A DNA stretch of 64,000 bases from Rhodanobacter sp. C05 (GCF_002001165.1 NZ_MUNQ01000007.1:248001-312000), one strand, 5' to 3'. Positions 35,366-47,399 are shown, counted from the first letter of the stretch. Numbers and translations are program-made. The notes: generated from the sequence alone by a model not told the origin.

Positions 35366-37747
35366 TCAGTGCAGACTATCGAGCAGACGCTTGGCGGTAT
35401 CCCGCTGCATCTGGCTACCTTCCTTCATCACCTCGCTAAGCATCGCGCGGGCGCCATCGGCATCACCCATGTCCACATAGGCTCGCGCCAGATCGAGCTT
35501 GGTGTCGATCGGGTCATCGTTGAATTCACCCGGATCATTGCCGTGGTCGTCGGCATGATGCTGATGTGCGCTGTCCGATTCATCGAAGTGCCAGCTCGAA
35601 GTCGGTTCGGCATCGTGATGAGCTTCTGCTGCATGCGCATCCGACACCAGCGGTGCTATCACGGTGGCGTCATCCGGAGCAGCAGGCTTGTGTGCCGCAG
35701 CATCCGTGGCATTGGCCGGATGGGTCAGATCGAAATTGAAGCTGTATTCGCTGACCTTCTTCGGAGCCTGCGGGGGCAGCGGTGGCATCGACGACACCAC
35801 CGTGGCTGCATCGTCATCGGCATGGTAATCGTCGATGTTGAAGGGACGATGTGCCTCGGTTTCCTCATGCATCGGCGGTTCGACGTGGTGGTCGAACAAC
35901 GGATGGCCCGGTACCAGGTCTTCACCCATGTGCACCACGTCCTGCCACTCGTCCTGCTGCGGGTCGGTGATGTGTGCATGCATCGCCTCGGCCGCTGCCT
36001 CGAAATGCTCGACGTCGCGCCGCGAGTAGTACAGGGTGACCAGCTCCAGATGCAGGCCGATGTCGTCCGGATGCTCGGCCAGTTGGTCGAGCAGTTCTTC
36101 CTGATCGATATCGTCGCCACCGACCAGATCCTGACCCGCGGCCGGAGCCGTGCCGAAGCGGTCGGCCAGCGACGAGGCAGATTTCCCCGCCACTCCCGCC
36201 GTCGACTTGCGTTTGCGACCGAGCAGGGCCAGCAGGAGCAGCACCAGGATCGCGCCAGCACCAGCCGCCCAGGCCCAGGTCTGCATGTACCAAGGCTCCT
36301 CGACCGGCACAGGGCTCAGTGGAGCTACAGGCTTGATTGCCGGCTTGCTCGGGGCTGCTGTGGCAGCAACCGCTGTGGACGCCGTGGCTGGCGCACTGGA
36401 AGTGACAACCGCCGGAGCTGTCGTCGTCGCGGTCGATGCAGCGACAGGCGCTGCGTTCGCATTGCTTGCAGTGCTGGCCGATGCAACTTCAGGTTTGGCC
36501 TGTGAGGCAGCCGGCGCCACCGAGGCTGAAGCGACACTGGAGGTCACTGCAGGCTTGGCCACCGTCGCGGCATTCGCCAGCGCCGCAACAGGCTGGCCTG
36601 CCGCCTTGCGTGCAGCTGCCAGCTTGTTCTGCAATTCCGCGATCTCGGTGTCCTTGAGCGAAAGCAGGTGTTCGTTCTTGCCATTGATGTCCGTCAGATC
36701 CTTCAGACGGGTCTTCAGGTCGGCGCTCTGCTGCTGCAGGCTGGCCAGGCTCTCCTGGGTACGCAGCAGGTCCTGACGCAGGCCGGCGGCGGACTTGTCG
36801 CCCTTGCCCTCGGCACTGCCACCTTCGGCACCGGATCCGTTGATGTCCTTCGCCGGCACCAGTGCAAGATGGTCACCCGTGCCACTGGAAGCGTTGCTGG
36901 ATGCACCGGAAGCCGACGCACGGGTCGCCGCATCGGCCACCACGCTGGGCTTGCCCGGTGTGCCGGCACGCCAGTCGCTGTTCTGGCGGCGCACCTCGGC
37001 AACTGCCGCGGCAATCGTCATGGCCTGCGCTTCCGCGGAAGTGGGCACGCGCAGAACCGCACCGGTTTTCAGCGCATTGATGTTGTCACGATAAAACGCA
37101 TCCGGGTTGGCCTGTTTCAACGCCAGCATCATCTGCTGCACGTCGATACCGGACGGTGCCGTACTGCGGGCAATCGACGACAGCGTCTGGCCGCGCTCGA
37201 CCGGGCCGTACTGACCGTTGCCTGCAGCAGCTGGTGTCTTGGCTGTCGCCACATGTGCCGGTTTCGAGGCCGCCGCTGCCGTGGTGGTGCTGGCGCGATT
37301 GTTGTGGGTTGGTGTTGTCTGCACTGGAGCGGCAGCTGGGGCAGCGGCCTGCGCACCCGGCGGGTCCAGCAGGATGGCGAACTCACGCACGCTCTTGCCG
37401 GCATGACCGTTCACCTCGATCAACAGGTCGAGATAGGGATCGTCCACGGCCACGCTGCTGGTGATGCGGATGACCGGATGGCCTGTACCGGCATCGGCAA
37501 CACTGAAATGCAGCGGGACCGCAGTACGTCCGCCGGTAATACCGGCGCGGACGAAATCCTCGCTGGACGCGAGCTGGACGGTGAGGTTCTTCAGTTCACC
37601 CGGATTGGCCGGATGCAGGGGGATTTCAGCCAGCAGCGGCTGTCCCAGCGCCGATTTGACCTGGATCTGGCCGAAATCGACTGCCATCACCTGGCTGCTG
37701 CCCAGTGCCAATGCCATCAACATCGACAACTTCAACGAACGATTCAT
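35366..37747 (-). CDS. fimV: FimV/HubP-family polar hub protein
   Basis: This 793-residue inner-membrane protein organises cell poles and supports type IV pili in relatives. It has a signal peptide (residues 1-22), an N-terminal FimV domain ([20 protein letters not shown] to about 135), and a LysM peptidoglycan-binding domain near 195-255 ([14 protein letters not shown]). A coiled coil (about 330-400), a long Ala/Thr/Pro-rich linker, one transmembrane helix ([20 protein letters not shown]) and an acidic, His-rich cytoplasmic region follow, ending in the FimV TPR-like C-terminus ([20 protein letters not shown]). The start at 37747 was chosen for the signal peptide. Confidence 0.95.
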   Translation of the reverse strand: MNRSLKLSMLMALALGSSQVMAVDFGQIQVKSALGQPLLAEIPLHPANPGELKNLTVQLASSEDFVRAGITGGRTAVPLHFSVADAGTGHPVIRITSSVAVDDPYLDLLIEVNGHAGKSVREFAILLDPPGAQAAAPAAAPVQTTPTHNNRASTTTAAAASKPAHVATAKTPAAAGNGQYGPVERGQTLSSIARSTAPSGIDVQQMMLALKQANPDAFYRDNINALKTGAVLRVPTSAEAQAMTIAAAVAEVRRQNSDWRAGTPGKPSVVADAATRASASGASSNASSGTGDHLALVPAKDINGSGAEGGSAEGKGDKSAAGLRQDLLRTQESLASLQQQSADLKTRLKDLTDINGKNEHLLSLKDTEIAELQNKLAAARKAAGQPVAALANAATVAKPAVTSSVASASVAPAASQAKPEVASASTASNANAAPVAASTATTTAPAVVTSSAPATASTAVAATAAPSKPAIKPVAPLSPVPVEEPWYMQTWAWAAGAGAILVLLLLALLGRKRKSTAGVAGKSASSLADRFGTAPAAGQDLVGGDDIDQEELLDQLAEHPDDIGLHLELVTLYYSRRDVEHFEAAAEAMHAHITDPQQDEWQDVVHMGEDLVPGHPLFDHHVEPPMHEETEAHRPFNIDDYHADDDAATVVSSMPPLPPQAPKKVSEYSFNFDLTHPANATDAAAHKPAAPDDATVIAPLVSDAHAAEAHHDAEPTSSWHFDESDSAHQHHADDHGNDPGEFNDDPIDTKLDLARAYVDMGDADGARAMLSEVMKEGSQMQRDTAKRLLDSLH

Positions 37748-37911
37748 CGCGTGCTCCCCCGAACGATCCCTGGCACCATTTTTGGTATTACCGCGGTAAC
37801 GGCTGCGGTCCAAACGAGTTGCCACTTTAGTTACATGCAGGCCAATCAACAATAGGTGGGGCGAATACTTGCGATGCATTGCTGCAGTGCGTTCTCACTG
37901 CCGCGACATCC

Positions 37912-38199
37912 TCAGTGCTGCGTGGCCGACGATTGGTCATGCAGCGCAGTCAGCTGTTTCCGGAGTTCGGCGAGTGTCTGATCCTGCTGTTTCAGGCGCT
38001 CACTGGCCTGTTTGCTGTCCGATTCCTGCCGGTCGACATCCTGCTCAAGACGCCTTACTTCAGCCTCATGCCGCTCCAGGCGTTGCCTTGCCTGCTGCAG
38101 CGACGCCGACGACGCCGGCACCGGCTTACTGCCATCAGCGGCCCAAACGGTCGCCGACAGCATAAAAACCATCACACCAAGGATTTTCAGGTAACGCAT
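37912..38199 (-). CDS. Small exported coiled-coil protein
   Basis: This 95-residue protein has a signal peptide (MRYLKILGVMVFMLSATVWA) and then a heptad-rich helix (LQQARQRLERHEAEVRRLEQ continuing to about residue 88). No named family is recognised. It starts 2 bases after the asd stop, so it is co-transcribed with asd, and precedes fimV by 164 bases. A periplasmic structural or scaffold role is possible; the sequence shows only the coiled coil. Confidence 0.75.
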   Translation of the reverse strand: MRYLKILGVMVFMLSATVWAADGSKPVPASSASLQQARQRLERHEAEVRRLEQDVDRQESDSKQASERLKQQDQTLAELRKQLTALHDQSSATQH

Positions 38200-38201
38200 C
38201 G

Positions 38202-39233
<1,032 letters not shown>

Positions 39234-39271
39234 GGGTGGGGTTCTTTGCTCAGGGGAATGGTCGGGCTGGC

Positions 39272-40264
39272 TCAAGCCAGCACGTTGGGATTGAGGATGG
39301 TGGGTGGTCGCCCGGCATGCGGGCCATGACCGAACAGCGCCAGGACATTGTCGACGGCGAGTGCGGTCATTGCGCGGCGCGTTTCCTGACTGGCGCTGGC
39401 GATATGCGGGCTGAGCACGACATTGTCCAGCTCGAGCAGACCCGGATGCACGGCCGGTTCGCGCTCGAACACGTCCAGCGCGGCTCCGGCGAGCCGCTTC
39501 TCGCGCAAGGCCGTCGCCAATGCCGCGTCATCCACGATGCCGCCACGCGCCACATTCACCAGCATCGCGGTCGGCTTCATCTGCGCCAGTTCGGGCGCAC
39601 CGATCGCGTGCCGGGTCTGTGGCGTCAGCGGCAGTACCAGGATCAGGAAATCGGATTCACGCAGCAATTGCGACTTGTCCACATAGCGTGCGTTGCAGGC
39701 GCGCTCGTCCGCCTCCGACAGCGGCGAGCGGTTGTGATAGATCACCGGCATCCCGAAACCGACCGCACGCCGCGCAATCGCCTGGCCGATGCGTCCCATG
39801 CCGAGAATGCCCAGCGTGTGGCCACGGACGTCCGTGCCAAGCCATTGCCTGAACTCGGTGGCATGCCAGTGTCCGGCACGCAGCCAGCGCTCGGCGGCAT
39901 TCATCCGGCGTGCCGCACCGAGCATCAACGCCCAGGCGTAGTCGGCCACACTCTCGTTGAGCACGTCGGCCGTGTTCGAAGCGGCAATGCCCGCCGCGCT
40001 GAGCGCGTCCAGATCGAGGTTGTCGTAACCGACGCCGAGGTTGGCAACGATGCGCAGCCTTGTCGCCTGGCCAATTTCTGCCGGACCGATGCGATCCTTC
40101 AGGCCGACAATCGCAGCATCCTGACCAGCCAGTCTTGCCGCCAGCTCCGAGGCACTGAACTTCCTTTCCTCCGCCTCGGCCGTCACCTCGAAATGCGGCT
40201 CAAGCCGGGCAATGATGCCGGGAAAGGTAGGACGCGAAATCCAGACGCGTGGCTTGTCGGTCAT
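39272..40264 (-). CDS. D-2-hydroxyacid dehydrogenase (GhrB-like glyoxylate/hydroxypyruvate reductase)
   Basis: This 330-residue NAD(P)H-dependent enzyme reduces 2-keto acids. The Rossmann motif is TLGILGMGRIGQAIA (near residue 150), followed by IYHNRSP where the Arg favours NADPH. Catalytic Arg (VNVARGGIVDD), Glu (DVFEREPAV) and His (LSPHIASAS) are all present. The subgroup fits GhrB/TkrA glyoxylate/hydroxypyruvate reductases, but substrate is inferred. It lies between aroC and asd, 31 bases after aroC. Confidence 0.93.
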   Translation of the reverse strand: MTDKPRVWISRPTFPGIIARLEPHFEVTAEAEERKFSASELAARLAGQDAAIVGLKDRIGPAEIGQATRLRIVANLGVGYDNLDLDALSAAGIAASNTADVLNESVADYAWALMLGAARRMNAAERWLRAGHWHATEFRQWLGTDVRGHTLGILGMGRIGQAIARRAVGFGMPVIYHNRSPLSEADERACNARYVDKSQLLRESDFLILVLPLTPQTRHAIGAPELAQMKPTAMLVNVARGGIVDDAALATALREKRLAGAALDVFEREPAVHPGLLELDNVVLSPHIASASQETRRAMTALAVDNVLALFGHGPHAGRPPTILNPNVLA

Positions 40265-40295
40265 GAACGTGACTCCGGATACGGCATGTGTCGCG

Positions 40296-41384
40296 TCACG
40301 GGATGCGCGGCCCCACCACGCCCACGTCTGCGCACTGGGCACGATGACGCAGCGCGTGATCCATCAGCACCATGGCCATCATCGCCTCGGCGATGGGTGT
40401 GGCGCGGATGCCGACGCAGGGATCGTGGCGCCCCTTGGTCACCACCTCCACCGGCTCGCCGGCCAGGTTCACGCTGTGGCCGGGAATCAGGATGCTGGAA
40501 GTGGGCTTGAGCACGATCGAGGCAGTGACGGCCTGTCCCGTGCTGATGCCACCAAGGATGCCACCAGCATGATTGGACGTAAAGCCGTCCAAATACATCT
40601 CGTCCCGATGCTGGCTTCCACGCTGGCTGACCGCGGCGAAACCGTCACCGATCTCCACGCCCTTCACTGCGTTGATCGACATCAGCGCGCTGGCCAGGTC
40701 GCCGTCCAGCTTGCCGTAGATCGGCTCGCCCCAGCCCGGCGGCACGCCATCGGCGACCACGTTGACGCGCGCACCGACCGAATCACCGGATTTGCGCAGC
40801 GCATTGACATAGGCTTCAAGCGCCGGCACCTGCTCCGCGTCGGGCCAGAAGAACGGATTCTGCTCCACCGCATTCCAGTCGAATGCATCGGGCGTGACCT
40901 CGCCCATCTGCGCCAGATAGCCGCGCACATGCACGCCATGGCGTTCGGCCAGCCATTTCTTGGCGATCACCGCAGCAGCCACCCGCATGGTGGTTTCGCG
41001 TGCCGAGGAACGTCCGCCACCACGCGGGTCGCGGATACCGTATTTCTGCCAGTAGGTGTAATCGGCGTGCCCGGGACGGAAGGTCGACACGATGCCGCCG
41101 TAATCCTTGCTGCGCTGATCGGTATTGCGGATCAGCAACGCGATCGGCGTGCCGGTGGTCTGGCCTTCATAGACTCCCGAAAGGATTTCCACCTCGTCGG
41201 CCTCATGCCGCTGCGAGGTATAGCGGCTTCGACCCGTGGCTCGACGATCCAGATCCTGGCGAAATTCTTCGGTGCCGATCGGAAGCCCCGGTGGGCAACC
41301 GTCGATAACGCAGCCGATAGCCGGGCCGTGGCTTTCGCCAAAGGTGGTGACAGTGAAGAGCTTGCCGAAGGAGTTGCTGGACAC
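40296..41384 (-). CDS. aroC: Chorismate synthase
   Basis: This 362-residue FMN-dependent enzyme makes chorismate, the precursor of tryptophan, tyrosine, phenylalanine and folate. Signatures are [14 protein letters not shown], the [14 protein letters not shown] region and [14 protein letters not shown] at 41384 was chosen because it gives the standard start (M)[16 protein letters not shown]; an in-frame GTG ten codons upstream also exists and neither has a strong ribosome-binding site. The prmB-aroC-asd-fimV neighbourhood is conserved in pseudomonads. Confidence 0.97.
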   Translation of the reverse strand: MSSNSFGKLFTVTTFGESHGPAIGCVIDGCPPGLPIGTEEFRQDLDRRATGRSRYTSQRHEADEVEILSGVYEGQTTGTPIALLIRNTDQRSKDYGGIVSTFRPGHADYTYWQKYGIRDPRGGGRSSARETTMRVAAAVIAKKWLAERHGVHVRGYLAQMGEVTPDAFDWNAVEQNPFFWPDAEQVPALEAYVNALRKSGDSVGARVNVVADGVPPGWGEPIYGKLDGDLASALMSINAVKGVEIGDGFAAVSQRGSQHRDEMYLDGFTSNHAGGILGGISTGQAVTASIVLKPTSSILIPGHSVNLAGEPVEVVTKGRHDPCVGIRATPIAEAMMAMVLMDHALRHRAQCADVGVVGPRIP

Positions 41385-41442
41385 GAGGATGGGACGCCCG
41401 AGGGAAACCCTCACAGCTTAACGCGATGGCGCCCCGATCGGG

Positions 41443-41994
41443 TCAGTCAGCCAACCGCGAAGCGCGCCATTCGCTGGACAGCAGCGCAAACACCACATCA
41501 TCGACCCACTCGCCGTGCAGCCACAGGCTTTCACGGTGATGTGCCTCCTGCCGCATGCCCAGCCGGCGCAACATCGCCATGCTGGCGAGGTTGCGCGGAT
41601 CGACCGAGGCGTGAATGCGATGCAGGCCGAGCTGACCGAATACCAGCTCGAACAAGGCACGCACGGCCTCGCTGGCATACCCGGACCCCTGATGATACGG
41701 CGCGATGCTGACCCCGAACTCAACCGAAGCCTCGGTCTGCTCCGGCAGATGCACACCCAAGTCGCCGATCAGCGTCCCGTCATCACAAAGACGGATGGCG
41801 CGCTGGAACCAGCCGCCCGCCCGATCCGGTGTCGCTGCCGTCTGGGCGTCGATGAACTCGCGCGCGGCAGCCAGATCGACTGGGCACCAGCCCTGGAAAC
41901 GGGCAACCACAGGATTGGCACGATAGGCAAACAGCGCCTCGGCGTCATCCGGGCGCAGTGCATCGAGCCGCAGTCGCGCCGTGCTGAGCTTCAT
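41443..41994 (-). CDS. GNAT-family N-acetyltransferase (RimJ/RimL-like)
   Basis: This 183-residue protein has the GNAT fold. The start TARLRLDALRPDDAEALFAY is typical of the RimJ/RimL group, and the acetyl-CoA-binding Q/RxxGxG/A motif is in YHQGSGYASEAVRAL (near residue 105). NLASMAMLRRLGM is the usual C-terminal motif. The acceptor is unknown. It begins 9 bases after prmB ends, so the two are co-transcribed. Confidence 0.9.
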   Translation of the reverse strand: MKLSTARLRLDALRPDDAEALFAYRANPVVARFQGWCPVDLAAAREFIDAQTAATPDRAGGWFQRAIRLCDDGTLIGDLGVHLPEQTEASVEFGVSIAPYHQGSGYASEAVRALFELVFGQLGLHRIHASVDPRNLASMAMLRRLGMRQEAHHRESLWLHGEWVDDVVFALLSSEWRASRLAD

Positions 41995-42003
41995 CCGCCA
42001 GGC

Positions 42004-42930
42004 TTAACCTGGACGGCGTACGGCGGCCGCCGCACGGATGGTCTCGGCATGCTCGACCAGATCGCGCCGCTCCAGCGCGAAGATGCCCATCTGACCGACC
42101 TTGAACTCGATCCATATGAAGGGCACCTGCGGCAGCAATGCAGCCAATGCGTGCTCACTCTCGCCCACCTCGACGATCAACAGGCCATCATCGGTGAGAT
42201 GGTCGGCCGCCTCATCCAGCATGCGCAGGCACAGATCCAGACCATCGATACCCGAGGTGAGACCCAGCTTCGGTTCGTGCGTGTACTCACCCGGCAACGC
42301 GATGTACTCGTCCTCGGTGACATACGGCGGATTGGAGACAATCAGGTCGTACCTACGCCCCTTCACGCCGGCGAACAGATCCGACTGGATCGCTTCAACC
42401 CGACCCTCGACATGCTGGAACACGATGTTCTCGCGCGCCAGCGACAACGCCTCGTCGCTGATGTCCACGATGTCGACCTGCCACTCCGGGTTGTACTCGG
42501 CCATCGCGATGCCGATGCAGCCCGAACCGGTGCACAGATCCAGCGCGCGCTCGATGTGGCGCTCGTCCAGCCACGGTGCAAAACCCGACTCGATCAGTTC
42601 GGCAATCGGTGAGCGCGGCACCAGCGCGCGGCGATCGCTCTTGAACTTCAGCCCGGCGAACCAGGTCTCGCCGACCAGGTAGGCCACCGGCAGGCGCTCG
42701 GTCACGCGACGCTCGATCAGCGCCAGCACGTTCTCGCGCTCGGCCGCGGTGAGCTTGCCGGCGCCGTACGCCGGCGGAATGTCCGGCGGCAGGTGCAGAC
42801 TGGCCAGCACCAGATGGGTCGCCTCGTCGATCGGGTTGTCATGGCTGTGACCGAAGGTCAGCCCGGCCGCCGAAAAACGGCTGGCACCGTAGCGGATGAA
42901 GTCGATGATGGAGGCGAGTTCGGCAGTCAC
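42004..42930 (-). CDS. prmB: Protein-(glutamine-N5) methyltransferase, ribosomal protein L3-specific
   Basis: This 308-residue class I SAM methyltransferase modifies a glutamine of ribosomal protein L3. SAM motif I is [13 protein letters not shown] (near residue 135) and the catalytic NPPY is in [14 protein letters not shown] (near 200). The N-terminal helical domain (about 1-115) binds substrate. Translation starts with GTG at 42930; the frame stays open well upstream, but that part has no family similarity. aroC follows after the GNAT gene, as in pseudomonad gene orders. Confidence 0.95.
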   Translation of the reverse strand: MTAELASIIDFIRYGASRFSAAGLTFGHSHDNPIDEATHLVLASLHLPPDIPPAYGAGKLTAAERENVLALIERRVTERLPVAYLVGETWFAGLKFKSDRRALVPRSPIAELIESGFAPWLDERHIERALDLCTGSGCIGIAMAEYNPEWQVDIVDISDEALSLARENIVFQHVEGRVEAIQSDLFAGVKGRRYDLIVSNPPYVTEDEYIALPGEYTHEPKLGLTSGIDGLDLCLRMLDEAADHLTDDGLLIVEVGESEHALAALLPQVPFIWIEFKVGQMGIFALERRDLVEHAETIRAAAAVRRPG

Positions 42931-43002
42931 GGTGATCCAGAGTGCAACGGAATGGCCGGCGATTATAAGGCCTGCGGGCAGTCCAGCCCGTATACTGGGC
43001 GG

Positions 43003-43842
43003 ATGACTTTCAACGTATTCCTGCAGTACATCCTGCCGCACCGCTTCCTGTCGCGCATCGTCTACTGGGCCACGCGCTGGACCTTCGCGCCATGGAAGAA
43101 CTGGCTGATCGGCACCATCGTGCGCAATTACCACGTGAACATGGCCGAGGCCGCGCAGCCCGATCCGCTGGCCTACCAGCACTTCAATGCGTTCTTCACG
43201 CGCAAGCTGCGTCCCGACGCACGCCATGCGGATGCGGACCCGACTGCACTGCTCAGCCCCGCCGATGGCCGCATCAGCCAGTCCGGCGCGATCGTCGATG
43301 GCCGCATCTTCCAGGCCAAGGGTCAGGAGTACACCGCCGCCGAGCTGCTCGGTGGCGACGAGGCTGCCGCCACGCCGTATCGCAACGGTCGCTTCGTCAC
43401 GGTCTACCTGTCTCCGCGCGACTACCACCGCGTGCACATGCCATTGAAAGGCACACTAAAGGAAACCGTGCACGTGCCCGGTCGCATCTTCAGCGTGGCG
43501 CCGTTCGCGGTGGAGGCTATCCCACGTCTGTTCGCACGCAATGAGCGGCTGGTCTGCCATTTCGAGGGTGAACACGGCCCGTTCGTGGTGGTGATGGTCG
43601 GTGCGATCCTGGTCTCGTCGGTGGCCACCGTGTGGGATGGCCTGGTGATCCCGCCGTATGCCTCGTCGATCCGACGCAAGTCGTTTGCCGGCCAGCACAT
43701 CGCGCTGGAACGGTTCGCCGAGATGGCGCGTTTCAACATGGGCTCCACCGTGATCCTGCTGCTGCCCGAGGGCACGTTCGAACTCGATGCGCTGCAGCCG
43801 CAACAGGCGGTACAAGTGGGACAGCGTCTCGGCCACTGCTGA
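43003..43842 (+). CDS. psd: Phosphatidylserine decarboxylase proenzyme
   Basis: This 279-residue membrane-associated enzyme converts phosphatidylserine to phosphatidylethanolamine. It self-cleaves at a Gly-Ser bond to make the pyruvoyl cofactor; the site here is [10 protein letters not shown] (near residue 248), with MGST in place of the common [14 protein letters not shown] and [11 protein letters not shown] (His of the catalytic charge relay) match the family. Met at 43003 begins the conserved N-terminus. Downstream GCGTCA-TTTTG-TGACGC (43880-43896) is a small hairpin that may be a weak terminator. Confidence 0.97.
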   Translation: MTFNVFLQYILPHRFLSRIVYWATRWTFAPWKNWLIGTIVRNYHVNMAEAAQPDPLAYQHFNAFFTRKLRPDARHADADPTALLSPADGRISQSGAIVDGRIFQAKGQEYTAAELLGGDEAAATPYRNGRFVTVYLSPRDYHRVHMPLKGTLKETVHVPGRIFSVAPFAVEAIPRLFARNERLVCHFEGEHGPFVVVMVGAILVSSVATVWDGLVIPPYASSIRRKSFAGQHIALERFAEMARFNMGSTVILLLPEGTFELDALQPQQAVQVGQRLGHC

Positions 43843-43982
43843 GACAACAACCTCAATTCGCCCCGAAAGCTGACGTCGCGCGTCATTTTGTGACGCTTTG
43901 CGCGCTATTTCAAAGGCATCCCCGATAGGCTCAGCGCTTGGCTGCGCGTCAGTGCTGCCGCATTCCAGCACCGGGGAGATTC

Positions 43983-44420
43983 ATGCAACTGCTCACTCCA
44001 TTCTTCGTGATGATGCGTGCGCGCCAGCTTGGCCGCCAGTTCCGTGACATCGAGCGCAATATCCGCGCCCTGCCAAGGCGCAGCCGCACGCGCCTGAGCA
44101 CGCTGACCCTGCGCGAGATCGGCCAGGCGTCACGCAGCGACTTCCCGCATCTCTATGGCACGCCACCGGAGGCGCGCTACCAGCCCTGGGGCCAGGGCAC
44201 CGAGGCTGGTTACGAGCGCGCCTGCTCGACCAATCCCGAAGTGGCGTTACGCGGCATCGCGCTGTGGCTCGCGGTGGCCTATCACGAAACCAAGAACTCC
44301 CCGCACACCAGCCTGCAGCCACAACACCGGCAGCTGATGCAGCTGCTGCGCGAACTGAAGGAAGTCCACAGCAGCGGCAATACGGTGGAAAGCTGGATGC
44401 AGAGCAGCGCGGTTGCCTGA
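43983..44420 (+). CDS. Hypothetical protein
   Basis: This 145-residue protein is not recognised. It begins MQLLTPFFVMMRARQLGRQF after a good ribosome-binding site (GGGGAGATTC), and is basic in the first half (ERNIRALPRRSRTRLS), with an aromatic central region (YGTPPEARYQPWGQG) and a helical end (ALWLAVAYHETKN, LMQLLRELKEVHSS). No signal peptide or clear membrane span is visible. It is convergent with mltD, and its composition fits a native gene. Confidence 0.7.
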   Translation: MQLLTPFFVMMRARQLGRQFRDIERNIRALPRRSRTRLSTLTLREIGQASRSDFPHLYGTPPEARYQPWGQGTEAGYERACSTNPEVALRGIALWLAVAYHETKNSPHTSLQPQHRQLMQLLRELKEVHSSGNTVESWMQSSAVA

Positions 44421-44442
44421 ATTCGGGCAACCGCAGGCGACC

Positions 44443-45927
44443 TCATAGGCAGACCGGGAGCTTGAGTTCCTGACCGACAGCGAGATGGTGGTGCTTGAGC
44501 CCGTTCATCTCGGAGACCTCCTGCACGCTCGAGCAATGCAGGTTACGCACGATACTGACCAGCGTATCTCCGCGACGCACCTTGTAGCGACGCTCCCTGC
44601 GCACCGTCGGCACTTGTTCCGGCGATGGTGGTGCCTGGACCACCGGTACCACGGCACTGTGCAGGTCATGTGCGAGGATCGGCCACGGACCATCGACACA
44701 GCGCGACGCATACACCCGTTCCAGCGGTTTGGGTATCTGCAGTGAGGCACCGACCGGCTGGGTCACCTGCGGATCCAGTCTGGGATTGAGATTGCGCAAG
44801 GTGCGGAACCAACCATCCTCCATGCCGGCAGTCGAGCCCAGGCAAACAGTGAGCTCGGAAAGCGAAGCCGGGCGCTGCAAGGTAATCGAGCCAGGCGCGC
44901 CGTCAGTCCGAGGGAAGCGCAGGTTATAGCTGTCCGGATGCAGGAACAGCCATGCCGCCGCGAGTACGGACGGCACATAGTCGCGGGTTTCCTGCGACAG
45001 CTGGTTGTAGATGCGCGGATCGTAGAAGCTCACCGATGTGTCATCGCCGACCAGCCGGTGCATGCGGCCCTCACCGCCGTTGTAGGCACCGATCGTGAGT
45101 TCCAGGTTGTTGTTGAAGATCTGCAACTGCTCGTTGATGTATTCGGCATTGGCCCGAGCGGACGCCTGTGGATCGAAGCGCGTGTCGAAACCGTTGTCGT
45201 TACCCAGGCCGAAGCGCATGCCGGTGGCGTACATGAACTGCAAGGGGCCAGCAGCGCCCGAGCGCGACACCGCATGCACCTTGCCGCCCGACTCCTTGGC
45301 CATGAGCCCGAACAGCAGCGCCTCGGGCAAATCAGCCTTCTGGTACTGCGGCCACATCTCGTAGCGCAGGTACTGGTAGTTGACGTAGGCGTCCATCAAC
45401 TGCGGCCGCCCCTGGGTCAGCCACATTTCCAGTGCCGCCTTCACCGGGCCGTTCATGGCGATCAGCTCGGACAGTTTCTGCCCGTGCAGCAGGGTCACGC
45501 TGCGCTGCGCCTCAGGCAGGCTGGCCGCACCGGTCTTGCCGGCAGCCAGCGCTGCCTGCGATGGATCGACATCACTGTTCAGATCCTGGCCTTCGTCGAA
45601 ATCGCCATCCTTCAGACGCAGCAGACGGTCAAACACCGAGAAAAACCGTTGTGGATCGCAACCTGGCGTATTGCCGCACTGCGCCGACGCCATCTTCAAC
45701 TGATCCAGCGACCTGGTGAGCGTCAGCTGCGAGGCTTCCAGATCGCCTGCGCGCGACTGCTGCAAGGCATTCTCGTAACCTTTGCTGGCCTGATCAAGCT
45801 GGCCGTAGAGCGCATTGACTGGTGCCGATGGCCGGCTGCCACCGGAACTGGCGCAGGCCGCAAGCAATCCCAGCACGGCTGCAATGGGCGCCAGGCGCAG
45901 GGAACGAACAGTGGAACGCAGCACCAT
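44443..45927 (-). CDS. mltD: Membrane-bound lytic murein transglycosylase D-like lipoprotein
   Basis: This 494-residue protein cleaves peptidoglycan glycan strands. It has a lipoprotein signal (LLAAC, Cys near residue 25), an N-terminal region of unknown function, and a family 1 lytic transglycosylase domain with catalytic Glu in GLMAKESGGKVHAVSRSGAA (near residue 212), then GPLQFM and GAYNGGEGRM. One C-terminal LysM domain closes it (YKVRRGDTLVSIVRN to the end). MltD of E. coli has two LysM repeats; only one is clear here. ATG at 45927 is preferred to the in-frame GTG at 45939. Confidence 0.93.
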   Translation of the reverse strand: MVLRSTVRSLRLAPIAAVLGLLAACASSGGSRPSAPVNALYGQLDQASKGYENALQQSRAGDLEASQLTLTRSLDQLKMASAQCGNTPGCDPQRFFSVFDRLLRLKDGDFDEGQDLNSDVDPSQAALAAGKTGAASLPEAQRSVTLLHGQKLSELIAMNGPVKAALEMWLTQGRPQLMDAYVNYQYLRYEMWPQYQKADLPEALLFGLMAKESGGKVHAVSRSGAAGPLQFMYATGMRFGLGNDNGFDTRFDPQASARANAEYINEQLQIFNNNLELTIGAYNGGEGRMHRLVGDDTSVSFYDPRIYNQLSQETRDYVPSVLAAAWLFLHPDSYNLRFPRTDGAPGSITLQRPASLSELTVCLGSTAGMEDGWFRTLRNLNPRLDPQVTQPVGASLQIPKPLERVYASRCVDGPWPILAHDLHSAVVPVVQAPPSPEQVPTVRRERRYKVRRGDTLVSIVRNLHCSSVQEVSEMNGLKHHHLAVGQELKLPVCL

Positions 45928-46055
45928 TGGAGACTTCACTCGCGCAAAAGCGACACCATAACCGGCACGGCGCCATGACTCAACGCAAACCGGCCGCAGA
46001 ACGCCTGCAAGAGGCTCCTGGCTACAATCAGACCGGCATCAACGAACGGCATGCC

Positions 46056-46139
46056 ATGACCAGGAGCCACATCAACCACTGCGACAACATCTGTATCAGC
46101 CTCGATTCGCATCATGGCTGTCATCACGGCGAACACTGA
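46056..46139 (+). CDS. Possible Cys/His-rich 27-residue peptide
   Basis: An open frame of 27 codons contains three Cys and seven His (pattern HCDNIC, then HHGCHHGEH). TACAAT at 46023-46028 could be a -10 element, but no clear ribosome-binding site precedes the ATG. The frame is also open upstream (possible 54-codon version from 45975). It ends 15 bases before the next gene and could be a metal-binding leader peptide or chance coding. Speculative. Confidence 0.3.
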   Translation: MTRSHINHCDNICISLDSHHGCHHGEH

Positions 46140-46154
46140 ACGGACATCACAGCC

Positions 46155-47399
46155 ATGCCGAGAATCGAGCTGATCGATCCACGCCTGCCACTTTCACAGC
46201 AATTGCTGGATGCGCTGCGCTATCCGCTACGGGGTGCCGCCGTGCCCGCGCTCGCTGCATTTACTCTCGCCCATTACCTGGCGCTGCTGCCAGTGGCGGG
46301 CTGGCTGCTCGAGCTGGTGATCTGGGCAGCTACCTACCTGTATGCACTGGAATGCCTGCGGCACACCGCGGACGGCTATGCGGCGCCACCGGAGTTCGCG
46401 GAGCCTGGCCACGGTGGCTGGGCACTGGTGGCAATCCTGTTGTGGTCCACCGTGCTGACCTTGCTGGTGAAACTGAACTTCGACGGCGGCACCTGGATCA
46501 TCACCCTGTTGATGGCCGTCAGCCTGCCGGCCATCGCCATGTCGCTGGCGCTCGATGGCAGCGTCGGACACGCGTTGAATCCGCTGACCTGGATTCAGGT
46601 CATGTCGCGTTTTGGCTTGCCCTACCTGTTGCTGATTGGCGTGCAATGCCTGATCGCGATCATTGTCGGCGTGGCACAGATAGCCTTCGAATCCACATTT
46701 CCGCGGGTAATTTCGTTGCCGCTGTTCTACCTGGTGGCCAACTACGCCACCTTGTTCAACTTCCATCTGATGGGCGCACTGATCCACCAGCGTCATGAGC
46801 ATTTCGGTGTGCAACCACAGGCGCATCGACTGGCTCGGGAAATCCATCAGGACGCCGACCAACGACTGCTCGATGAGGTAGCGACACTCGCACCCAAACA
46901 GCCGCAGGCTGCGCTTGAGCTGCTGGTGCCACGCCTGCGCGATCACGCCGCACCGGCCTCACTGCATCACGCTTACCGTCAGCTGCTGCAACGCCAGGGC
47001 CTCAAGGACGCGTTGCTGGTGCATGGACAGATCTGGATGGCCGCACTGATCGCCCAGCGCGAATCGCGTCGCGCACTTGGCGTGCTGCAGGAGTGCTGTG
47101 GCATGGATACCAGCTTCTTTCCGGACGATCCGCGTACCTGCGGTGAATTGGCTGATCTGGCCGCGCGGCTCGGCATGAGCCGGCTCGCCCTGCACCTCTG
47201 CCGTAGCTATCTCGTGCAATGGCCACGCGACCAGCAAGTACCGCACTACGGCCTGCTCGCCGCACGTCTGCTTGGCGAACACGCCGATCAACACGCCGAA
47301 GCGGCGCAACTGCTGGATCAGCTCGCCACCGCCTGGCCCGACCATCCGTTGCACGCCGACATCGACGCCCAGCGGCAGCGACTGGCGAATCCCGCATGA
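46155..47399 (+). CDS. Membrane protein with C-terminal TPR-like region, function unknown
   Basis: This 414-residue protein has an N-terminal membrane domain of about five helices (residues 25-200), of DUF4013-like appearance. A soluble helical region (about 225-414) follows with repeated TPR-like patterns ([60 protein letters not shown]). It overlaps greB by 4 bases. No catalytic motif is visible. The name DUF4013 is a tentative resemblance. Confidence 0.75.
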   Translation: MPRIELIDPRLPLSQQLLDALRYPLRGAAVPALAAFTLAHYLALLPVAGWLLELVIWAATYLYALECLRHTADGYAAPPEFAEPGHGGWALVAILLWSTVLTLLVKLNFDGGTWIITLLMAVSLPAIAMSLALDGSVGHALNPLTWIQVMSRFGLPYLLLIGVQCLIAIIVGVAQIAFESTFPRVISLPLFYLVANYATLFNFHLMGALIHQRHEHFGVQPQAHRLAREIHQDADQRLLDEVATLAPKQPQAALELLVPRLRDHAAPASLHHAYRQLLQRQGLKDALLVHGQIWMAALIAQRESRRALGVLQECCGMDTSFFPDDPRTCGELADLAARLGMSRLALHLCRSYLVQWPRDQQVPHYGLLAARLLGEHADQHAEAAQLLDQLATAWPDHPLHADIDAQRQRLANPA

